This document shows, one piece after another, positions 1 to 6,699 of a stretch of DNA of 21,421 bases. This DNA comes from an uncultured Acetatifactor sp. GTDB taxonomy: Bacteria; Bacillota; Clostridia; Lachnospirales; Lachnospiraceae. The notes beneath the pieces are model-generated. The model worked only from the letters and a program-made list of their open reading frames with translations, did not search any database and was not told where the DNA came from. Position numbers and translations under genes: made by a program. Position 1 is the stretch's first letter, and each line of letters opens with the position of its first letter. The stretch covers positions 1 to 21,421 of the forward strand of contig CAKRRD010000047.1 of the NCBI GenBank assembly GCA_934394815.1, written 5' to 3'.

Positions 1-20
1 AAATATCAAATGCGGTCGCA

Positions 21-63
21 AAAACAATGCTCACGTCGAACAGTAATTTTCGCCGTGAGCATT
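21..63 (-). terminator. Terminator-like hairpin behind the ABC-F gene
   Basis: Reading the minus strand downstream of the ABC-F stop codon, a perfect 10-bp stem (AATGCTCACG with CGTGAGCATT, at 54-63 and 26-35 on the plus strand) is extended by an inner CGAA/TTCG pairing after one mismatch. It is followed by TGTTTTT. The stem plus T-run fits an intrinsic terminator for the gene ending at 90. The loop is larger than usual, so confidence is moderate. Confidence 0.6.
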
Positions 64-72
64 TGTTAACTC

Positions 73-92
73 ATTCACTAACTTCCCATTTA
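73..92 (-). repeat. Post-stop repeat motif, copy 1
   Basis: On the minus strand the ABC-F stop codon TAA runs straight into ATGGGAAGTTAGTGAAT. Nearly the same string follows the ksgA stop at 6195-6215 and lies next to the stop of the reductase gene at 6679-6699. Three copies at three gene ends suggest a dispersed element that inserts or is retained just behind coding regions. The role is unknown. Confidence 0.55.
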
Positions 93-1643
93 CAATTTTG
101 TGGTCCACTGGGACAGATCCCATACCTGGGTGGCCAAGCCGTCGTAGAACTCCGGCTCATGGCAGACCATGAGAATGCTGCCCTTATATTCTTTCAGTGC
201 CCGTTTCAGTTCCTCCTTGGCATCCACATCCAGATGATTGGTGGGCTCGTCCAACAGCAGGACGTTCGTGGCACGGTTCATCAGCTTACAGAGCCTTACC
301 TTCGCCTGTTCTCCACCGCTTAATACCTTTACACGGCTCTCAATATGCTTCGTAGTCAGACCACATCTGGCCAGCGCAGAGCGTACCTCATACTGGGTAA
401 ATGCGGGGAATTCCTGCCAGATTTCCTCTATACAGCTGTTGTCCCCGGAACCGGACATTTCCTGTTCGAAATAGCCGATCTCCAGATAATCTCCCTGTTC
501 CACTTCGCCGGACAGAGGCGGGATCAGACCCAGAATGCTCTTCAGCAGAGTGGTCTTACCGATACCGTTGGCACCGATCAGCGCTACCTTTTCTCCGCGC
601 TCCATAGACAGATTTAAAGGTTTTGACAACGGTTCGTCGTAACCAATGATCAGATTCTTTGTCTCGAAAATGATGCGGCCGGTGGTACGTCCCTCCTTGA
701 AGGAGAACTCGGGCTTCGGCTTCTCTGCGGCCAGTTCGATGACATCCATCTTGTCCAGCTTTTTCTGACGGGACATGGCCATATTACGGGTGGAAACGCG
801 GGCCTTGTTTCTCGCTACGAAATCCTTCAGATCGGCGATCTCCTTCTGCTGACGGTTGTAAGCGGCCTCCAGCTGGGATTTTTTCATGGCGTAGACTTCC
901 TGGAACTTATCATAATCTCCCACATAGCGGGTCAATTCCTGATTGTCCATATGATAGATCAGGTTGATGACACTGTTCAGGAAGGGAATATCGTGGCTGA
1001 TCAGAATAAACGCATTCTCATATTCGTTCAGGTAACGTTTCAGCCATTCGATATGTTCCGCATCCAGATAGTTCGTCGGCTCGTCCAGCAGCAGAATGTC
1101 CGGCTTCTCCAGCAGAAGCTTTCCCAATAGAACTTTGGTACGCTGTCCACCTGACAGTTCTGTCACATCACGATCCAGACCGATATCCATCAATCCGAGG
1201 GCTCGCGCTACCTCTTCCACCTTGGCATCGATCATATAGAAATCATGCACGGTCAGCAGATCCTGGATCGTTCCCAGATCCTCCATGTACTGTTCCAGTT
1301 CTTCCGGCGTCGCTTCTCCCATTTTGTCGCAGATCTCATTCATCTGGGCCTCCATGTCGTATAAGAAGTCAAAAGCGGAAGCCAGCACCTGACGGATGGT
1401 CATGCCGGGAATCAGCACCGTATGCTGGTCCAGATAGCCGACTCTCACATTTTTCGCCCATTCCACCTTGCCTTCATCCGGCATCAATTTCCCGGTAATA
1501 ATATTCATAAAGGTAGATTTTCCCTCACCGTTGGCACCGATGAGACCGATATGTTCCCCCTTCAGCAGGCGAAACGACACATCGTTAAAAATAGCCCGGT
1601 CTCCAAAACCGTGGGTCAGGTGTTCTACATTTAATATGCTCAT
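90..1643 (-). CDS. ABC-F family ATPase (YbiT-like)
   Basis: A soluble protein of 517 residues with two ABC ATPase domains and no membrane segment, the layout of ABC-F proteins, which act on the ribosome rather than in transport. The first domain has Walker A GANGEGKST near residues 36-44, then LSGGQ and LLLDEPTNYLD. The second has GANGIGKTT near 357-365, then LSGGE and LLLDEPTNHLD. Between them lies a charged, probably helical linker (about residues 245-320) in the place of the ABC-F P-site tRNA-interaction motif. The short C-terminus, ending soon after the last switch histidine, resembles YbiT rather than the long-tailed Uup type. The ATG at 1643 follows GAGGAA. The gene is monocistronic, with its own promoter at 1697-1726. 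Whether it gives antibiotic resistance or has a housekeeping translation role cannot be told from sequence. Confidence 0.93.
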   Translation of the reverse strand: MSILNVEHLTHGFGDRAIFNDVSFRLLKGEHIGLIGANGEGKSTFMNIITGKLMPDEGKVEWAKNVRVGYLDQHTVLIPGMTIRQVLASAFDFLYDMEAQMNEICDKMGEATPEELEQYMEDLGTIQDLLTVHDFYMIDAKVEEVARALGLMDIGLDRDVTELSGGQRTKVLLGKLLLEKPDILLLDEPTNYLDAEHIEWLKRYLNEYENAFILISHDIPFLNSVINLIYHMDNQELTRYVGDYDKFQEVYAMKKSQLEAAYNRQQKEIADLKDFVARNKARVSTRNMAMSRQKKLDKMDVIELAAEKPKPEFSFKEGRTTGRIIFETKNLIIGYDEPLSKPLNLSMERGEKVALIGANGIGKTTLLKSILGLIPPLSGEVEQGDYLEIGYFEQEMSGSGDNSCIEEIWQEFPAFTQYEVRSALARCGLTTKHIESRVKVLSGGEQAKVRLCKLMNRATNVLLLDEPTNHLDVDAKEELKRALKEYKGSILMVCHEPEFYDGLATQVWDLSQWTTKL

Positions 1644-1696
1644 ATTTCCTCACATTCTGCTGCTCTGCAGCGCGTTTCCATCAATAGTCCTTTGCA

Positions 1697-1726
1697 AGTA
1701 TAGCCTACCACCCGTGGTTTTGTAAA
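1697..1726 (-). promoter_or_regulatory. Sigma-A-type promoter for the ABC-F gene
   Basis: On the minus strand TTTACA (1721-1726) is followed by an 18-bp spacer and TATACT (1697-1702). Transcription would start near 1690, giving a leader of about 45 nt. The spacer contains a small ACCAC/GTGGT dyad. Confidence 0.6.
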
Positions 1727-1740
1727 GAAAGAAAGCAAAA

Positions 1741-2031
1741 AGCCCGAAAATCCGCATTGATCATTGCCTCCGGGCAGACTGGGAAGACTATGGCGTTTAT
1801 CAGGTCATGACGATCTTTTCCAATATCGGATTTATGGGGTATCCGCTGCTGGATGCCATGTACGGCAGTGAAGCCGTCATCCATGCCGCAATTTTTAACC
1901 TGCTGTACAGTAAGGCTGCTTATTTTTTCCACAGTGAAGCTGCTGCTCATGCCGGCGCTGCTTCTGCGGGGGCTTGGCTTTTTTATTACGGATGCCGTTT
2001 CTGTTCTGGCTGTTAAAAATTTAATGAAACT
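1741..2031 (+). pseudogene. Remnant of an AEC (auxin efflux carrier) permease
   Basis: Frame 1 reads, from about residue 18 of the open stretch, YGVYQVMTIFSNIGFMGYPL and then a segment with YGSEAVIHAAIFNLL. This is the typical central region of AEC family permeases (FSNxGFMGxPL...AIFN). The frame then drifts into nonsense, while the next frame from about 1905 gives STVKLLLMPALLLRGLGFF followed by ITDAVSVLAV, matching the later transmembrane region of the same family. The N-terminal part, the start codon and the C-terminal helices are missing, so this is a frameshifted, internally deleted fossil. It is not close to the intact AEC gene at 16357, so it probably comes from another family member. 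No function is expected. Confidence 0.6.
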
Positions 2032-2050
2032 TTTCTTTCTGTTTGTCGTC

Positions 2051-2080
2051 TGATAGAATAGAAATCCCCAAGAAGGGGAT
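2051..2080 (+). promoter_or_regulatory. Possible extended -10 promoter and leader hairpin for the O-acylation operon
   Basis: TGATAGAAT at 2051-2059 matches an extended -10 (TGN then TAGAAT); the -35 is poor. Just downstream, ATCCCC (2064-2069) and GGGGAT (2075-2080) form a 6-bp stem with a 5-nt loop that would lie close to the mRNA 5' end, about 45 nt before the lipoprotein start. Confidence 0.4.
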
Positions 2081-2127
2081 ACTGCAACAGAATATGGGAA
2101 TTATCCCTGCAAAAAGAGGAGATTTTT

Positions 2128-2760
2128 ATGAAGAAGAAATTAGCATGTATGTTACTTATGAGTGCTCTGGCACTCTCCATGACCGCCTGCGGAGGTAAGG
2201 ATAATAGCGGTGCTGCATCCGGAACCCAGCAGGCCGCCACCGAGAGTACCACAGCAGGACAAGAGACTGGAGCTGCAGAGAGCACTGTGGCTGCACAGGA
2301 TCCCAGAGATGTGGCGAAAACATTACAGAGTGCCAAAAAAGCAGTTACCGATGTGCTGGGAGATAATTACTGGCCGGATTCCGAGATTCCGGAGGAAATG
2401 CTGAATGAGACCTACGGTGTCAGTGCAGACCTCTATGATGCTTATCTGGGTGAGGCTCCCATGATCAGTGTCAATGTAGATACTTTATTGATTATTCACG
2501 CAAAAGATGGTAAGGTAGAGGAGGTAGAAAATGCATTGAACACCTACCGTGACAATCTGGTGAACGATACCATGCAGTATCCCATGAATCTGGGAAAGAT
2601 TCAGGCATCCCGGATTGAGCGCATAGGCGATTATATATGCTTTGTACAGTTGGGTGCCGATACTTCTTCCATGGAAGATCAGGGAGACGAAGCGGTAATC
2701 ACCTACTGTCAGGAGCAGAATGAACTTGCCCTGGAGGCTATCAGACAGGCTCTGGAGTAA
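2128..2760 (+). CDS. DUF4358-type lipoprotein
   Basis: A protein of 210 residues with a lipoprotein signal peptide: a KKK N-terminus, a hydrophobic core and the lipobox LSMTAC, with Cys21 as the lipidated residue. A Gly/Ala/Ser/Thr-rich linker (about residues 22-60) leads to a globular domain. The domain resembles DUF4358: it opens with alpha-helix plus ...VLGDNYWPDSEIP, has ...YDAYLGEAPMIS in the middle, and ends with repeated amphipathic helices. The start ATG follows AGAGGAG. It is the first gene of an operon, 16 nt before the MBOAT gene. DUF4358 proteins have no proven function. The context suggests an extracytoplasmic accessory of the acyltransferase/DHHW pair, which is inference. Confidence 0.8.
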   Translation: MKKKLACMLLMSALALSMTACGGKDNSGAASGTQQAATESTTAGQETGAAESTVAAQDPRDVAKTLQSAKKAVTDVLGDNYWPDSEIPEEMLNETYGVSADLYDAYLGEAPMISVNVDTLLIIHAKDGKVEEVENALNTYRDNLVNDTMQYPMNLGKIQASRIERIGDYICFVQLGADTSSMEDQGDEAVITYCQEQNELALEAIRQALE

Positions 2761-2776
2761 ACGCGGAGTAGAGTGA

Positions 2777-4192
2777 ATGGTATTCAGCAGTGTATTATTT
2801 CTTTTTCGGTTTTTACCGATTTTTATGATCTGCTATTTCCTGGTTCCCCGGAAGATGAAGAATCTGGTTCTCTTCCTGGGGAGCTTGGTCTTTTATGCCT
2901 GGGGAGAACCTGTCTATATTTTTCTGATGCTTTTTTCCACCATATCCGATTTCGTATGGGGAAAATTGATCGAAGAATACAGAGGAAAGGATTGTTCCAG
3001 GATCTTTTTGTTATGTTCCATAGTCATCAATCTTTTTATCCTGGGATTTTTTAAATATGCCGATTTCCTGCTGCAGACGGTGAATGCAGTCTTCGGAACG
3101 TCGATTCCGCTGTTGGGGCTTCCTCTGCCCATCGGAATCTCCTTTTACACCTTCCAGACCATGTCCTATGTCATCGATGTATACCGGGGAGATGTGAAGG
3201 CGCAGCACAATATTTTGCAGTTCGGTGTCTATGTGACCATGTTCCCTCAGCTGATTGCGGGACCTATCTTAAAATATCATCAGGTGGAGCGCTATTTACA
3301 GGACAGGCGGACGGATCTGGATGCCATCAGTTATGGTGTGAAGCGCTTCGTGACAGGACTGGCCAAAAAGGTATTGCTGGCCAATAATCTGGGATTATTG
3401 TGGAAACAGGTGACCGAGCTGGGAAATGACCAGATGAGCATTCTCATAGCGTGGATGGGAATCGTGGCATTTGCATTCCAGATTTATTTTGATTTTTCCG
3501 GCTATTCGGATATGGCCATCGGCCTGGGGGCAATTCTGGGCTTCCATTTCCCGGAGAACTTCAACTATCCCTATATAGCCACTTCCATAAAAGATTTCTG
3601 GCACAGATGGCATATTTCCTTAAGCACCTGGTTCAAGGAATATGTTTACATCCCCCTTGGTGGCAACCGCAGGGGGCTGCCGAGACAGATTTTGAATATT
3701 CTGATCGTGTGGATGCTGACCGGTATCTGGCACGGCGCGGGCTGGAATTTTCTGTTCTGGGGGCTTTGGTTTGCCTTTTTCCTGATTCTGGAAAAGCTGT
3801 TTCTGGGAGATTTTCTGGAAAGTGTACCCAGGGTGTTCGGCAGAATCTATACACTGGCAGTGGTATTGCTCAGCTGGGTCTTTTTTGCACTGGAAAGTCC
3901 CGGAGAGATCCTGGCTTACTTACAGGCTTTGTTTGGAATGAACGGCGCAGACCTTGTGAACTCCCAGGCAATGTTCCTGGGCAATGAATATCTGGTGCTT
4001 CTGATAATCGCGCTGGTGGCATGTCTGCCGTTTGGCAGCCGTCTGGTGCACAGCCTGAAAAGCAGCAAAACCGGTCCCGCCATGGCACTGTATCGTCTTG
4101 GAGAAAAAGTGATCCCTGCCGTTTTATTGCTTTTGTCAGTGGCTTATATTGTGGATGCATCGTATAATCCCTTTTTGTATTTTCGCTTTTGA
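2777..4192 (+). CDS. MBOAT family membrane O-acyltransferase (AlgI/DltB type)
   Basis: A polytopic membrane protein of 471 residues, the usual size for AlgI-like proteins. Diagnostic motifs are PIGISFYTFQTMSYVIDVYRG, FPQLIAGPI, FDFSGYSDMAIGLG, DFWHRWHISLSTWFKEYVY (His276 and His279), IPLGGNRRG and the catalytic-type GIWHG with His319. The family moves acyl groups, usually acetyl, across the membrane to an exported polymer. The ATG at 2777 follows GGAGTAGAG. The gene sits between a lipoprotein and a DHHW protein, 20 nt before the latter's start. As in alginate and peptidoglycan acetylation, the MBOAT would supply the acyl group and the DHHW protein would pass it to the polymer. The polymer cannot be named from this window because no glycosyltransferase is nearby. 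Confidence 0.92.
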   Translation: MVFSSVLFLFRFLPIFMICYFLVPRKMKNLVLFLGSLVFYAWGEPVYIFLMLFSTISDFVWGKLIEEYRGKDCSRIFLLCSIVINLFILGFFKYADFLLQTVNAVFGTSIPLLGLPLPIGISFYTFQTMSYVIDVYRGDVKAQHNILQFGVYVTMFPQLIAGPILKYHQVERYLQDRRTDLDAISYGVKRFVTGLAKKVLLANNLGLLWKQVTELGNDQMSILIAWMGIVAFAFQIYFDFSGYSDMAIGLGAILGFHFPENFNYPYIATSIKDFWHRWHISLSTWFKEYVYIPLGGNRRGLPRQILNILIVWMLTGIWHGAGWNFLFWGLWFAFFLILEKLFLGDFLESVPRVFGRIYTLAVVLLSWVFFALESPGEILAYLQALFGMNGADLVNSQAMFLGNEYLVLLIIALVACLPFGSRLVHSLKSSKTGPAMALYRLGEKVIPAVLLLLSVAYIVDASYNPFLYFRF

Positions 4193-4212
4193 CCGGAAAG
4201 GAGGAGCCGCGG

Positions 4213-5331
4213 ATGGATGATAAAAGGAATTCGCTGTTGACCATCGGACTGATCTGTGCGGTACTTCTGGTTCTGGGAGTCGCGGATCTGTGGAATAGTG
4301 ACCGGGTATATTCGGAAGCGGAGAACCGGGTATTGGCTTCGCATCCCGTTTTTTCCTGGAATAGTCTGTTATCGGGAGACTATGAGGAAGATTATGAAGA
4401 ATATATGTCCGACCAGTTCGTGGGTCGGGATAAATGGGTCGGGCTTAAGACCCGTACGGATATCCTGTTCCAGAAAAAACAGATCAACGGCGTCTATCTG
4501 GGAGCAGATCGCTATCTGATCGGCGTCAATGATCCCGAGAAGTACACAGAGCAGATGGAGAATTCCCGTGTTGCTTCCCTGACCAAACTGGTGAACCGGT
4601 GGGATGCCAAAGTCATGCTGGTACCTACCGCAGATAATGTTCTCGCCGACAAGCTGCCGGCGTTTGCCCCTTACTATGACGAGGAGCGGCTGCTTACAAA
4701 GGTGCGGGAATCCATCGGTGACGGGCATTATGTCGATGTGTATCAGGCATTAAAGGAACATGCACAGGAACCAATCTATTATCGGACAGATCACCATTGG
4801 ACCAGTCTGGGCGCGTATTATGGATTTCTGGCCTGGGCAGACAGTGTGGGACGTTTTCCCTATCCCTATGATGTCAATGGAATGAAGACGGTGTCGGAGG
4901 ATTTTCAGGGAACCTTGCAGTCCCGGATCAATGTGGACTGGGCAAAGGATACGATACAGTATTTTCCGGAGACAGAGAAAAAAGATGTGGCGGTGATTTA
5001 TGATTTTAAGGATACCGCGGATTCCCTGTATGCACCGGACTATCTGGATACCAAGAACCAGTATGGCTTCTTCCTGAATGACAATCATGCTTTTATCGAA
5101 ATCCATACCGGATACAATCCAGGGAAGACTCTGTTTGTCATCAAGGATTCCTATGCCAACAGCATGATTCCGCTGCTGACCACTCATTATGAAACTATTT
5201 ATGTAGTGGATCTACGGTATTTTAACGGGAAACTGTTCCAGCTGATGGAGCAGTACGAACCGGAGCAGGGAATGGATGTGCTGGTACTGTATGACTGCAT
5301 TCACTTTTTGAAAGATTTTAAGTATTATTAA
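4213..5331 (+). CDS. DHHW family protein, AlgJ/AlgX-like SGNH acyltransferase
   Basis: A protein of 372 residues with one N-terminal membrane segment (about residues 7-25) and the rest outside. After it come the typical SEAENRVLA and YMSDQFVGRDKW motifs of the AlgJ/AlgX/DHHW group. The catalytic-type DHHW lies at residues 193-196 (TDHHWTSLGAYYGF), and a candidate nucleophile, Ser313, lies in IKDSYANSM. These match the Asp-His and Ser parts of an SGNH triad. The open frame runs back to a TTG at 4189, overlapping the MBOAT stop, but ATG 4213 follows AAAGGAGGAG at good spacing and is preferred. The next gene, ksgA, starts 11 nt downstream. The probable role is transfer of acyl groups from the MBOAT partner to a cell-surface polymer. 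Confidence 0.85.
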   Translation: MDDKRNSLLTIGLICAVLLVLGVADLWNSDRVYSEAENRVLASHPVFSWNSLLSGDYEEDYEEYMSDQFVGRDKWVGLKTRTDILFQKKQINGVYLGADRYLIGVNDPEKYTEQMENSRVASLTKLVNRWDAKVMLVPTADNVLADKLPAFAPYYDEERLLTKVRESIGDGHYVDVYQALKEHAQEPIYYRTDHHWTSLGAYYGFLAWADSVGRFPYPYDVNGMKTVSEDFQGTLQSRINVDWAKDTIQYFPETEKKDVAVIYDFKDTADSLYAPDYLDTKNQYGFFLNDNHAFIEIHTGYNPGKTLFVIKDSYANSMIPLLTTHYETIYVVDLRYFNGKLFQLMEQYEPEQGMDVLVLYDCIHFLKDFKYY

Positions 5332-5342
5332 GGAGGCTTATT

Positions 5343-6197
5343 ATGGCTTATTTGGGCATTCCCCAGAATACCATTGCGGTACTTCAGAAGTATCATTTCA
5401 ATTTTCAAAAAAAATTCGGACAGAATTTCCTTATAGACACCACGGTTCTGGACCGGATCATTTCCTCTGCAGAGATCACAAAGGAAGACTGTGTGTTGGA
5501 GATCGGGCCGGGCATCGGCACCATGACGCAGTATCTGGCAGAGCGCGCAGGCAGCGTGGTAGCTGTGGAGATCGACAAAGCGCTGATTCCTATTCTGGAA
5601 GAGACCTTGCAGGACTATGATAATGTGACGGTCATCAATGACGATATCCTGAAAGTGGATATCAACCGGCTGGTGGAGGAGAAAAACGGGGGACGCCCCA
5701 TTAAAGTGGTGGCGAATCTGCCCTATTACATAACGACACCGATCATTATGGGATTATTCGAGAGCCGCGTGCCGCTGAAGAGCATTACCATCATGGTGCA
5801 GAAGGAGGTGGCGGATCGTATGCAGGTAGGTCCGGGCACGAAGGACTACGGTGCCCTGTCTCTGGCAGTGCAGTATTACGCGAAGCCGGAGATCGTGGCA
5901 AATGTGCCGCCCAACTGCTTTATTCCGAGACCCAATGTGGGCAGTGCCGTGATCCGTCTGACCCGATACGAGAAACCGCCGGTACAGGTGAAGGACGAGA
6001 AAAAGATGTTCTCCCTGATCCGAGCCTCCTTCAACCAGCGCCGCAAGACTCTGGTGAACGGTCTGGGAAATGCGGGACTCCCCGGTATTACCAAGGAAAC
6101 TGCGGCAGCGGCCCTGGAACAGATGGAACTGTCCCCCACCGTAAGAGGAGAGGCACTGACGCTGGAGCAGTTCGCGCAGTTGAGCGATCTGCTGTAA
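5343..6197 (+). CDS. rsmA: 16S rRNA (adenine1518/1519-N6)-dimethyltransferase
   Basis: A protein of 284 residues, normal for KsgA/RsmA, which dimethylates two adjacent adenines near the 3' end of 16S rRNA late in small-subunit assembly, using S-adenosylmethionine. Visible motifs: the N-terminal KKFGQNFL, the SAM-binding EIGPGIGTMTQYLAERA (GPG at residues 55-57), VEID for ribose binding, the catalytic NLPYY (125-129), and the C-terminal RASFNQRRKTLVNGL. The start is fixed by AAGGAGG six bases before ATG. It is the last gene of the O-acylation operon. Nothing in the sequence looks damaged. The pairing with a cell-envelope cassette is unusual in functional terms but could simply be shared transcription. 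Confidence 0.97.
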   Translation: MAYLGIPQNTIAVLQKYHFNFQKKFGQNFLIDTTVLDRIISSAEITKEDCVLEIGPGIGTMTQYLAERAGSVVAVEIDKALIPILEETLQDYDNVTVINDDILKVDINRLVEEKNGGRPIKVVANLPYYITTPIIMGLFESRVPLKSITIMVQKEVADRMQVGPGTKDYGALSLAVQYYAKPEIVANVPPNCFIPRPNVGSAVIRLTRYEKPPVQVKDEKKMFSLIRASFNQRRKTLVNGLGNAGLPGITKETAAAALEQMELSPTVRGEALTLEQFAQLSDLL

Positions 6198-6215
6198 ATG
6201 GAAAGTTAGTGAAAT
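6195..6215 (+). repeat. Post-stop repeat motif, copy 2
   Basis: The ksgA stop codon TAA (6195-6197) continues into ATGGAAAGTTAGTGAAAT. It matches copy 1 behind the ABC-F gene except for one base in the core and a few at the edge. It faces copy 3 across the gene-free region. Confidence 0.55.
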
Positions 6216-6221
6216 GTCCCC

Positions 6222-6361
6222 GTAGTCCGCGCTGGGGGTAAGGACAGCAGACCCGCTCTCGCTTCAAAGCAGAGCGTAGCGGTACGTAAGCGAGGAAAGT
6301 ACCCTCGCTAAGTACCGACGTCTGCTTAGAGTCTGCTGTCCTTACCCCCAACGTGGGCTAC
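6222..6361. repeat. Palindromic element A: 31-bp imperfect inverted repeat with inner hairpins
   Basis: Arms at 6222-6252 and 6331-6361 pair over 31 bases with three differences, two of which are G:T-compatible on one strand; the shared core includes GGGGGTAAGGACAGCAGAC. Inside are a CGCTCT/AGAGCG hairpin (6254-6276) and a stronger stem GGTACGTAAGCGAGG with CCTCGCTAAGTACC (6281-6316). Folded as RNA or extruded DNA it would form a branched, cloverleaf-like structure. No coding frame is credible. There is no T-run, so it is not a standard terminator. It may be a non-autonomous mobile palindrome or a structured 3' UTR of ksgA. Confidence 0.7.
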
Positions 6362-6400
6362 TGGTTTCTTGAAAAACTATTTCATTTTGTTTTGAAATTT

Positions 6401-6688
6401 TTAGTGGAATCGATAAACAGAACTCCCGGAGTGGCAGAAGGCCCTCAGGCAGGTGTCTGTCGGAGAGTGTTGATATTTTCTTAAGCAGCGGTGAGTAATC
6501 AGGGTGGAGCGAACACGATGTTCGCGACAGGCGGCCGGCGACATGGATGTCGCCTAGAGCCGTGCCCGTCCGGATTAGATACACTTTATCCACTGCTTTA
6601 GAAAATTCACACTCGGAGACCGATATCTGCCTGAGGGCCTTCTGCCGCTCCGGGAGTTCGTCCGGTTTGCCAATATTTATTCCACTAA
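6401..6688. repeat. Palindromic element B: long inverted repeat with defined ends
   Basis: The outer ends are TTAGTGGAAT (6401-6410) and its exact complement ATTCCACTAA (6679-6688). Long arms at 6420-6491 and 6588-6659 match almost perfectly over their outer 33 bases (one mismatch, shared string GGCAGAAGGCCCTCAGGCAG) and more loosely over the inner 39. The centre has two perfect small hairpins: GCGAACA/TGTTCGC (6509-6525) and GGCGACA/TGTCGCC (6537-6554). Defined ends, nested symmetry and about 290 bp in length resemble a MITE or REP-like element. No transposase is present and no target-site duplication was recognised. Confidence 0.7.
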
Positions 6689-6699
6689 CTTCCCAGTTA
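6679..6699 (-). repeat. Post-stop repeat motif, copy 3
   Basis: On the minus strand the reductase stop codon TAA is followed by CTGGGAAGTTAGTGGAAT. This is the same GGAAGTTAGTG core as copies 1 and 2, and here it also forms the outer end of palindromic element B, linking motif and element. Confidence 0.55.

Noticed and set aside
90..1643. ABC-F gene as an antibiotic resistance determinant
   Set aside because: The sequence fits the general YbiT-like group; nothing visible ties it to resistance proteins such as Vga, Lsa or OptrA.
6222..6361. tRNA or known structured RNA in the cloverleaf-like palindrome
   Set aside because: No T-loop (GTTCRA), anticodon arm or CCA-proximal pattern; stem lengths do not fit a tRNA.
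6198..6696. CRISPR array or integron-like repeat series
   Set aside because: The repeats are inverted and nested, not regularly spaced direct repeats, and there are no spacers or cas genes.
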